This document shows positions 1-4,623 of a stretch of 8,482 bases of DNA, piece by piece. Location: NCBI GenBank assembly GCA_002348905.1, contig DEBW01000078.1, forward strand, positions 31,568 to 40,049, written 5' to 3'. The translations under genes were made by a program, and so were the position numbers. This DNA is from Ruminococcus flavefaciens (GTDB lineage: Bacteria > Bacillota > Clostridia > Oscillospirales > Ruminococcaceae). Within the stretch, counting starts at the first letter, position 1, and every line of letters begins with the position of its first letter. The notes beneath the pieces were generated by a model that worked only from the letters and a program-made list of their open reading frames with translations, was not told the DNA's origin and searched no databases.

Positions 1-1102
1 TCTGACGGTGACGCTTTAATGCAAGCTGTATCATACGCTCAAGGAGTACAGGGTACTTTACGCCCTTTGGCTCCCAGAGGTAGAATGCGAGAGAACCAGG
101 TATAGTGTTTATCTCGTTGATATATACCTTGTTTGTTGCCATATCTATCATGAAGTCGATACGTGTAACGCCGTTGCAGCCGAGGTAACGGAAAGCATCA
201 ACAGCAGTCTTGCGGATGAACTCCTCCTGCTCAGGAGAAATTTCAGCCGGTATCTTTCTTGAAAGGCTTGCCATACCCTTGCTGCCGCCGGATTTTCCGC
301 CGCCGACATACTTATCCTTATAGCTGAGTATCTCGTCATGCTGTACAGGTTCTTCACATACAGATGCTTCTGCGGACTCGCTGTCACCTACTACTGAGCA
401 GTTTATCTCTTTGAGCTGAACTACGCAAGGCTCAATGAGGATACGGTCAGCAAACTCGAAAGCTTCTTCGATAGACTTCACAAGACCGTCTCTGTCCTTA
501 GCCTTTGAGATACCTACGCTTGAACCGAGGTTGATAGGCTTAACTATCATAGGATAGCCGAACTTGCCCTCAGCCTGTGCGACCATATCATCAATTTTGT
601 CAAGGTCATATGCTGCAAAACGGCAGCAGTCAAGTACAGGGAAGCCTGCATCCTTGAGCAGTATCTTCATAACGAATTTGTCCATGCCGACAGCAGATGC
701 AAGTACGTCACAGCCTACATACGGCAGGTCGAGAGTCTGTAAATAGCCCTGTAAAGCACCGTCCTCAACGTTAGTGCCGTGAACGATAGGGAAAGCTATA
801 TCAACATCAGAGATAACGTTTGAGCCGAACTTCTTCATCTTCTGACGGATAAGCTGTACTTTTCCTTCACTTCTTACGAATACGCACTCTGTACACTCTT
901 TGAGGAGTGCAGGGATATCCTTGAAGTTATTGATATCCATAAGCTTTTCGCCTGTCCAGAATTCGCTTTTCTTGGTCATATAAACAGGGATGATGTTGTA
1001 TTTTTCCTTGTCCATGCTTGCCATAGCCTGAACAGCTGAGATAACAGATACCTCATGCTCAACGCTTCTTCCGCCGAATAAAACTGCAAGATTGATCTTC
1101 AT
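1..1102 (-). CDS. ddl: D-alanine--D-alanine ligase, 3' end cut by window edge
   Basis: ATP-grasp ligase that joins two D-alanines to make the dipeptide used for the end of the peptidoglycan stem peptide, in the cytoplasm. 367 residues are visible, reading off the left edge without a stop; family members are about 340-370 residues, so little is missing. Residues 9-19 read FGGRSVEHEVS, with Glu17 matching the N-terminal substrate-binding Glu of E. coli DdlB. The omega-loop motif SYKDKY (260-265) keeps Lys264 and Tyr265; vancomycin-type D-Ala-D-Lac ligases carry His at this Tyr, so D-Ala-D-Ala specificity is favoured. A Gly/Ser-rich insert follows this loop. The metal-binding NEINTIPGS begins at residue 329 (Glu330, Asn332). 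The ATG is preceded by AAAGGAGA at 8-base spacing. No convincing promoter of its own was found, so it may depend on transcription from the murF side through the tandem module. Identity is firm. Confidence 0.96.
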   Translation of the reverse strand, partial: MKINLAVLFGGRSVEHEVSVISAVQAMASMDKEKYNIIPVYMTKKSEFWTGEKLMDINNFKDIPALLKECTECVFVRSEGKVQLIRQKMKKFGSNVISDVDIAFPIVHGTNVEDGALQGYLQTLDLPYVGCDVLASAVGMDKFVMKILLKDAGFPVLDCCRFAAYDLDKIDDMVAQAEGKFGYPMIVKPINLGSSVGISKAKDRDGLVKSIEEAFEFADRILIEPCVVQLKEINCSVVGDSESAEASVCEEPVQHDEILSYKDKYVGGGKSGGSKGMASLSRKIPAEISPEQEEFIRKTAVDAFRYLGCNGVTRIDFMIDMATNKVYINEINTIPGSLAFYLWEPKGVKYPVLLERMIQLALKRHRQ

Positions 1103-1152
1103 TATAATTTCTCCTTTGATAAATAATGCTTTATATATGTTCAAATATGTCC

Positions 1153-1180
1153 TTGACATTTTCCCAAAACATGATATAAT
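1153..1180 (+). promoter_or_regulatory. Promoter of antisense RNA A
   Basis: TTGACA (1153-1158) and TATAAT (1175-1180), both perfect consensus, 16 bases apart; start expected near 1187. The -35 box lies in a short dyad ATGTC-CTT-GACAT (1147-1159) that is identical in the second copy. Confidence 0.88.
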
Positions 1181-1186
1181 ATAAAT

Positions 1187-1292
1187 TAAAGAGAGCACTG
1201 CACAGCCTTACGGCTCAGCGGTTGTCCTCAAAAGTTAATGTTATATAAAGAATAACCGTCAACTTTGGTAGAGTGTGGGCGGTTATTTTTTA
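1187..1292 (+). ncRNA. Putative antitoxin RNA A, convergent to peptide gene A
   Basis: A ~105-nt RNA inferred from the perfect promoter upstream and the terminator at 1251-1287; both ends are approximate. It opens with AGAGAGCACTGC, followed by a small hairpin AGCC-TTAC-GGCT (1204-1215) also present in copy B with loop TCAT. It has no conserved ORF. Its 3' part is perfectly complementary to the end of the peptide A mRNA, including the last codons and stop. A CCTC segment near 1226 could touch the GAGG Shine-Dalgarno of the target. By analogy with RatA, SR4 or RNA II of the par locus it would repress or destabilise the peptide mRNA; this role is inferred. Confidence 0.72.
1251..1287. terminator. 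Bidirectional intrinsic terminator, unit A
   Basis: Stem AATAACCG (1251-1258) pairs perfectly with CGGTTATT (1280-1287). The plus strand continues in TTTTATTC, giving a run of Ts, and the minus strand reads into TTCTTTATATAAC. It can end both convergent RNAs. The TAA stop of the peptide gene lies inside the stem. Confidence 0.82.
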
Positions 1293-1363
1293 TTCTTATT
1301 ATCGTGTATATCTATTATTGCAATTATCACTAATATCAGTGTAAGTAATTCCATTGTAGACAT
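1283..1363 (-). CDS. 26-residue hydrophobic peptide A, putative type I toxin
   Basis: The peptide starts MSTMELLTLILVIIAIIDI and ends HDNKNKK. A short charged N-terminus (Glu5) precedes an uninterrupted hydrophobic core at residues 6-17, then Asp18 and a Lys/Asn-rich tail. This layout (short aliphatic helix plus basic tail) matches membrane-acting type I toxins such as Fst, TxpA and BsrG, but the peptide is shorter and lacks the Pro/Gly pattern I recall for Fst. The first ATG is chosen because GAGG lies 8 bases upstream, a good spacing. That Shine-Dalgarno forms one arm of a hairpin. Against copy B the length is identical, and three of the seven changed codons are synonymous (codons 9, 12, 19), which suggests selection on the protein. 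Toxicity is inferred. Confidence 0.78.
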   Translation of the reverse strand: MSTMELLTLILVIIAIIDIHDNKNKK

Positions 1364-1371
1364 ATCACTCA

Positions 1372-1385
1372 CCTCGTTTCCGAGG
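1372..1385 (-). promoter_or_regulatory. GNRA hairpin hiding the Shine-Dalgarno of peptide A
   Basis: On the minus-strand RNA, CCUCG-GAAA-CGAGG forms a perfect 5-bp stem with a GAAA tetraloop. The 3' arm contains the GAGG ribosome-binding sequence 8 bases before the ATG, so folding would block translation. It is identical in copy B. Comparable 5' stem-loops over the ribosome site are known in fst mRNA. Confidence 0.82.
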
Positions 1386-1430
1386 AAAGATTAAACCGCC
1401 TTGCCGCTGTATGCAATACTCTCTACGCTG

Positions 1431-1460
1431 ATTATATCATAGAGAGTAATTTTTTGTCAA
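1431..1460 (-). promoter_or_regulatory. Promoter of peptide gene A
   Basis: On the minus strand, TTGACA (plus-strand TGTCAA, 1455-1460) and TATAAT (plus-strand ATTATA, 1431-1436) are separated by 18 bases; start expected near 1424. The inverted repeat CTCTCTA (1419-1425) / TAGAGAG (1440-1446) brackets the -10 box. The mRNA would be about 180 nt, ending at the bidirectional terminator. Confidence 0.86.
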
Positions 1461-1486
1461 GTTATGATTTTTAGTCAGAAATGTCC

Positions 1487-1514
1487 TTGACATTTTACAG
1501 AAACATGGTATAAT
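1487..1514 (+). promoter_or_regulatory. Promoter of antisense RNA B
   Basis: TTGACA (1487-1492) and TATAAT (1509-1514), both perfect, 16 bases apart, exactly as in copy A. Start expected near 1521. Confidence 0.88.
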
Positions 1515-1520
1515 ATAAAT

Positions 1521-1620
1521 TAAAGAGAGCAATGCCCAGCCTCATGGCTCAGCGGTTCTCCTCGAGTTTTTAGTTAAAAAATAACCGTCAACTTTGTCAG
1601 AGTGGGGCGGTTATTTTTTA
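1521..1620 (+). ncRNA. Putative antitoxin RNA B, convergent to peptide gene B
   Basis: A ~100-nt RNA bounded by the perfect promoter and the terminator at 1580-1615; ends are approximate. It has the same plan as RNA A: an AGAGAGCAATGC leader, hairpin AGCC-TCAT-GGCT (1538-1549), then a divergent linker. The linker contains CTCCTCGAG, whose CCTCG is complementary to the CGAGG Shine-Dalgarno arm of the peptide mRNA. The GCAATGC in its leader is also the exact complement of GCATTGC near the 5' end of the peptide B mRNA, giving a second possible contact. An ATG at 1544 opens only nine codons and is absent from copy A. The antitoxin role is inferred. Confidence 0.72.
1580..1615. terminator. Bidirectional intrinsic terminator, unit B
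   Basis: AATAACCG (1580-1587) pairs with CGGTTATT (1608-1615). The plus strand continues as TTTTA and the minus strand as TTTTAACT. The stem is identical to that of unit A, while the loop differs by substitutions and one base in length. It contains the stop codon of peptide gene B. Confidence 0.84.
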
Positions 1621-1691
1621 TTCTTATTACTGCTGATATCTATTATTGCAATTATTACTAATAATAATGTAAGTAATTCCATATTAGACAT
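1611..1691 (-). CDS. 26-residue hydrophobic peptide B, putative type I toxin
   Basis: Paralogue of peptide A. It begins MSNMELLTLLLVIIAIIDI and ends SSNKNKK. The hydrophobic core (6-17), Asp18 and the NKNKK tail are kept; changes are Thr3 to Asn, Ile10 to Leu, and His20-Asp21 to Ser-Ser. The start is set by GAGG 8 bases upstream of the ATG, again inside a GAAA-capped hairpin. The gene begins about 110 bases past the MurF-like stop in the same direction, with its own consensus promoter between. A membrane-active toxin held in check by the convergent RNA is the best reading. Alternatives are a small membrane regulator or a signalling peptide. No family could be assigned by eye. Confidence 0.78.
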   Translation of the reverse strand: MSNMELLTLLLVIIAIIDISSNKNKK

Positions 1692-1699
1692 ACACCCCA

Positions 1700-1713
1700 C
1701 CTCGTTTCCGAGG
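1700..1713 (-). promoter_or_regulatory. GNRA hairpin hiding the Shine-Dalgarno of peptide B
   Basis: The same CCUCG-GAAA-CGAGG fold as in copy A, with the GAGG ribosome site in its 3' arm. All 14 bases are conserved although the leader just before the ATG has diverged (GTGAGTGAT against GTGGGGTGT), so the hairpin itself appears to be under selection. Confidence 0.82.
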
Positions 1714-1759
1714 AAAGAATAAACCGCCTTGCCGCTGTATGCAATGCTCTCTATGACAG

Positions 1760-1789
1760 ATTATATCATAGAGAGTTATTTTTTGTCAA
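1760..1789 (-). promoter_or_regulatory. Promoter of peptide gene B with dyad around the -10
   Basis: Minus-strand TTGACA (plus TGTCAA, 1784-1789) and TATAAT (plus ATTATA, 1760-1765), 18 bases apart; start expected near 1753. A perfect 10-bp inverted repeat, CTCTCTATGA (1747-1756) and TCATAGAGAG (1766-1775), straddles the -10 box and the start region. It could be an operator, or a hairpin in RNA reading through from the MurF-like gene. Confidence 0.86.
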
Positions 1790-1802
1790 GTTATGCAAAT
1801 AA

Positions 1803-3446
1803 TCAATAATTGTCCGGTAGATCGTTTTCAAGAAGGACTATCTTCTTCTTGCTTGTCTGATAAGCCTGCACCTTTGAAAGTGCTTCGTTAAGACTGTCAG
1901 CAACGTATACCTTCTCCATTTCGAAACCGGCATCCTTGATACCGTTATATATAGGAACTGTCTGAGCCTTGCCCACAAGCACGATATAATCGCAGGCTTT
2001 GGCAGCCTCCTGACCAAACTCGAAATTAAGCTCTTCCTGTTTCGCTCCAAGCTCTACCATACCCGGCGTAACGAGTATACGGCAGGCATCGAAAAGTCCG
2101 AGTACCGCAAGAGCCGCACGGCATCCGCTTGGATTTGAGTTGTAAGCATCGTCGATGTAGGTAACTCCGCCGCCCTTGTCAAGGAGCTGTAATCTGTGAG
2201 GTACTGCCGCAATGCGCTTTACAGGAAGTACAAGCTTTTCCATAGGTATTCCTGTACCGCAGGCGTATGCGATAGCTCCGAGGAGATTCTGTACACTGTG
2301 CTCTCCGAGAAGCTTTGTGCTGTATCTACAGCTCTGACCGTCAGGAGAAGTTACTGTGAACTCTGTTCCCCTGTCGGAAACTGTAACGTCAGTACCACGC
2401 CACATACTGCCCTCTGTAGTACCGTAAGTAACAGCATTCGGGTACTCGCTTACTTTTTTGCGAATAAGCTCGTTGTCGTAGTTGAGGTAAATCTTGCCTC
2501 CGTTAGCCTTTACGCAGTCAGCAAGCTCAAACTTTGTATTCACAACATTCTCAATTGAACCGAAAGTTTCAAGATGCTGAGGACCTACGGAAGTTATGAT
2601 ACCGTCATGCGGATTTGCGATCCCACAAAGCTCCTTTATCTCGTGAACTCGTCTTGCGCCCATTTCACAGATGAAGTATTCATGTGTAGGTTTGAGGTCA
2701 CGGCGGACTGTTATTGTAACGCCCATAGGAGTATTGAAGCTCTCAGGAGTTTTCAGTGTCTCATACTGAGATGCGAGAAGCTCGCTGAGATAGAATTTCA
2801 TACTTGTCTTGCCGTAGCTTCCTGTTATGCCGACTTTGTGAAGGTCAGGCATGGAAGCAAGCTTTTTCTTTGCATCATTGATGTACCAGTTATTTATAGC
2901 CGTTTCTATCGGCTTGTTTATGAGGTTTGAAAGCGGTGCAAGTATCGGTGTGATGTAAAGAGCAGTACCCACAAGTATATATGATACAGCCTCCTCGAAC
3001 CATACATTCACAGCCTCGCCCTTGTCGCTCCAGAGCGGCATAACGTAAGCCTTGTCTATGCCGAGTACGACAGCTATCGTGAAGAATATCGCAATAAGTA
3101 CGAAAAATGTGGTCAGCATACGCTTCATACGGGCTGTATATACCAGCGGCTTCTTGAACTTCTTGCCCGGCTTATTGATGAGCGCAAGAGCAAGATTCAG
3201 CACAGTAAAAAGTCCTACAAGCGCTCTTCCTGCGTTGTTGTCAGCACCTGTTATAAGCAGGCTGTACTGCACGACAAGAAGTGCAAGCGGATAGATGTAG
3301 CGCTTGATATTCTTCTTCATCCACCACGAATGTTCCGGCGTTTTATAGCCGTTGAGCTGTAACATATGGAACTCACGAAGTCCCGTAAAGATTATCGCAA
3401 GCAGAGTTACTGCTGCATAAACAAGCCAAATTATCAGATTAACCAT
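1803..3446 (-). CDS. Membrane-anchored MurF-like Mur ligase
   Basis: 547 residues. The N-terminal ~190 residues hold about five hydrophobic segments (near 2-22, 51-66, 73-90, 110-130 and 152-175), followed by a Mur-ligase ATPase core. The P-loop TGSYGKTS is at 208-215, an EMGA motif at 261-264, HLETFGS from 291, the likely carbamylated Lys305 in NTKFEL, and the GEHSVQN motif near 381-387. The MurF-type DDAYNSNP motif is at 432-439 and a C-terminal ligase domain completes the protein. Classical MurF adds D-Ala-D-Ala to UDP-MurNAc-tripeptide. Here the usual N-terminal nucleotide-sugar-binding domain is not recognisable and membrane helices occupy its place, so the substrate may differ, for instance a lipid-linked precursor (inference). 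It follows the hydrolase gene after 27 bases, with AAGGGAG before its ATG. With ddl downstream on the same strand, a role in D-Ala-D-Ala incorporation is likely. MurF-like is firm; the exact reaction is not. Confidence 0.88.
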   Translation of the reverse strand: MVNLIIWLVYAAVTLLAIIFTGLREFHMLQLNGYKTPEHSWWMKKNIKRYIYPLALLVVQYSLLITGADNNAGRALVGLFTVLNLALALINKPGKKFKKPLVYTARMKRMLTTFFVLIAIFFTIAVVLGIDKAYVMPLWSDKGEAVNVWFEEAVSYILVGTALYITPILAPLSNLINKPIETAINNWYINDAKKKLASMPDLHKVGITGSYGKTSMKFYLSELLASQYETLKTPESFNTPMGVTITVRRDLKPTHEYFICEMGARRVHEIKELCGIANPHDGIITSVGPQHLETFGSIENVVNTKFELADCVKANGGKIYLNYDNELIRKKVSEYPNAVTYGTTEGSMWRGTDVTVSDRGTEFTVTSPDGQSCRYSTKLLGEHSVQNLLGAIAYACGTGIPMEKLVLPVKRIAAVPHRLQLLDKGGGVTYIDDAYNSNPSGCRAALAVLGLFDACRILVTPGMVELGAKQEELNFEFGQEAAKACDYIVLVGKAQTVPIYNGIKDAGFEMEKVYVADSLNEALSKVQAYQTSKKKIVLLENDLPDNY

Positions 3447-3473
3447 ACATATCTCCCTTAAAATGAGCCTTTA

Positions 3474-4247
3474 TCATTCTTCTATTTTCATGAACGAGCA
3501 CATTACACGGTTGAAAATGAACTGCTGTTCAAGGAACGAATAATGTCCGGCATTTTCGAGCTTTACAAGACCTGCATCAGGAATGAGCTTTTCCATCTTC
3601 TCGCCGTCAGACAGCGGAGTTGCTGTATCGTTCACGCCCCATACAAGAAGTGTCGGGCATTTGATATTTGGCAGATACGGCTCTAAGTCCTCATTTACGA
3701 CCTTTACCATGACCTGTCGCATCATAGGCGAAGCCGCTGCATAGTCGGCGCTTCCCATTTTCTTGCGGAAGTTTTCGAGAGCATCCGGAGCTAATTTCTG
3801 CACTATCTTTGTCGAGAGTACAGCTTTGCCCAGCTTGTAGTAACGTGTGCGAAGGCTTTTTTTGTTTGACTTCGGAGGCATGATGCCGGCTGCATCAACG
3901 AGTATTACCTTCGTCACCTTGAAAGGCAGAGATTCCTTGCTGTGCATCTTTATGATGACACGACCGCCGAAGCTGTGTCCGAGGAGCATGACCTCGTTAA
4001 CGCCGTAGTCCTTGATAAATTCGATAACGAAATCGACGTAAGAACCAACGTCCCATACTTCCTTAGGCTCATCGCTCTCGCCGAATCCCGGCATATCCAT
4101 AGCTACGACCTTGTATTTCTTAGAGAGCAGGTCTATCATGTTAGCGAAAAGCTTGATATTGCTTCCCCAGCCGTGAAGAAGCACGATAAGATCGCCCTCG
4201 CCTTTTTCCTCATAGTTTATCTTTAATCCATTAATAGTTTTTACCAT
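3474..4247 (-). CDS. Alpha/beta-fold hydrolase
   Basis: 257 residues, a typical single-domain length. The catalytic triad is visible: nucleophile Ser92 in GHSFGG (90-95), Asp207 in WGVNDTATP, and His235 in AGHYSFLEQ. HGWG at 25-28 supplies the oxyanion hole. There is no signal peptide, so it should act in the cytoplasm. The family includes esterases, lipases, haloperoxidase-like proteins and C-C hydrolases, and the substrate cannot be told from sequence. It is the first gene of a short operon with the MurF-like ligase (27-base gap), with a consensus promoter about 80 bases upstream, so a role linked to envelope metabolism is possible but unproven. GGTGAT before the ATG, complementary to the 16S rRNA tail, serves as ribosome site. 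Family assignment is firm. Confidence 0.92.
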   Translation of the reverse strand: MVKTINGLKINYEEKGEGDLIVLLHGWGSNIKLFANMIDLLSKKYKVVAMDMPGFGESDEPKEVWDVGSYVDFVIEFIKDYGVNEVMLLGHSFGGRVIIKMHSKESLPFKVTKVILVDAAGIMPPKSNKKSLRTRYYKLGKAVLSTKIVQKLAPDALENFRKKMGSADYAAASPMMRQVMVKVVNEDLEPYLPNIKCPTLLVWGVNDTATPLSDGEKMEKLIPDAGLVKLENAGHYSFLEQQFIFNRVMCSFMKIEE

Positions 4248-4324
4248 TTATATCACCGTTTTGCTGTTTTCGTGTATCCGTACACTAAATGATATGCCGC
4301 ACGTATGACCGCATATACATATTA

Positions 4325-4353
4325 ATTATATCATGTGCGGTATGTTATGTCAA
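4325..4353 (-). promoter_or_regulatory. Consensus promoter of the hydrolase and MurF-like operon
   Basis: Minus-strand TTGACA (plus TGTCAA, 4348-4353) and TATAAT (plus ATTATA, 4325-4330) with the optimal 17-base spacer; start expected near 4318, leaving a ~70-nt leader. A near-perfect dyad, ATGCCGCAC (4294-4302) and GTGCGGTAT (4335-4343), places one arm in the spacer and one in the leader. It could be an operator. Confidence 0.88.
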
Positions 4354-4418
4354 TTATTTTCATGGAAGTTTTCACGGCAAAAGCATTTATTTTTATTTTA
4401 GGTGATCGGGAAATTCAC

Positions 4419-4440
4419 GTTGATTTGCAAGCAAATCAAC
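4419..4440. repeat. Perfect short inverted repeat
   Basis: GTTGATTTGC (4419-4428) and GCAAATCAAC (4431-4440) form a 10-bp stem around AA. No T-run follows on either strand, so it is not an obvious terminator. Apart from this, the paired hairpins at 4483-4554 and the recG terminator, nothing else was seen in 4354-4594. Confidence 0.6.
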
Positions 4441-4482
4441 TCAGCTTGTCGGAAAAGTCATTTTTATCATAAAATAAAGCAC

Positions 4483-4554
4483 GGACGGCGAAACGCCGTC
4501 CCTACAATTTGCCGATTTTACGATTGATCGTGTAGGGGCGACGTTCCGTCGCCC
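4483..4554. repeat. Paired GC-rich hairpin repeat (REP/MITE-like), copy 1
   Basis: Two perfect 8-bp hairpins, GGACGGCG-AAA-CGCCGTCC (4483-4501) and GGGCGACG-TTC-CGTCGCCC (4536-4554), are joined by a linker that begins CTACA and ends TGTAGG in inverted orientation. The same GTAGGGGCG/CGCCC signature recurs at 6763-6834. Such intergenic palindromes are dispersed in many Clostridia genomes. A non-autonomous mobile origin is possible, but no transposase gene is seen here. Confidence 0.75.
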
Positions 4555-4594
4555 GCAAATTTCAGATTTAAACCAAGTATTATTGACAGACTAA

Positions 4595-4618
4595 AGGAAC
4601 GCCAATACCGGCGTTCCT
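4595..4618 (-). terminator. Probable terminator of recG
   Basis: AGGAACGCC (4595-4603) and GGCGTTCCT (4610-4618) form a 9-bp stem with a 6-base loop, just past the recG stop. On the minus strand it is followed by TTAGTCTGTC, a weak T-tract, so termination may be imperfect. Confidence 0.65.
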
Positions 4619-4623
4619 CGAAT

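Larger units (their letters stand above)
1147..1795. repeat. Tandem duplication of a convergent small-RNA/small-peptide module
   Basis: Two direct copies, unit A (1147-1465) and unit B (1481-1795), fill most of the 700 bases between ddl and the MurF-like gene. Both begin ATGTCCTTGACATTTT and end with TTTTTTGTCAAGTTATG, and they align along nearly their whole length with scattered substitutions and a few short indels. The promoters, peptide ORF, Shine-Dalgarno hairpin and terminator stem are conserved. The divergent parts are the middle of the plus-strand RNA (1221-1250 against 1556-1579) and the terminator loop. Each unit carries a minus-strand peptide gene and a plus-strand RNA gene that converge on one terminator. 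The arrangement resembles a tandemly duplicated type I toxin-antitoxin locus. Confidence 0.93.

Noticed and set aside
1..1102. Vancomycin-resistance D-Ala-D-Lac or D-Ala-D-Ser ligase
   Set aside because: The omega loop keeps the Lys264-Tyr265 pair of ordinary D-Ala-D-Ala ligases, and no vanH, vanX or vanT-like neighbour is present.
1544..1573. Plus-strand mini-ORF (ATG at 1544, nine codons) inside antisense RNA B
   Set aside because: The ATG is missing from copy A and there is no ribosome site, so the RNA is better read as non-coding.
1103..1802. Riboswitch or T-box leader for ddl
   Set aside because: The structure is fully explained by two tandem convergent units; no T-box or known riboswitch core was recognised, and strong promoters point both ways.
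4419..4440. Intrinsic terminator at the GTTGATTTGC dyad
   Set aside because: Neither strand has a T-run after the stem, and no gene ends next to it.
4483..4554. CRISPR array from the repeated hairpins
   Set aside because: Only two unlike palindromes with one linker, no regular repeat-spacer period and no cas genes.
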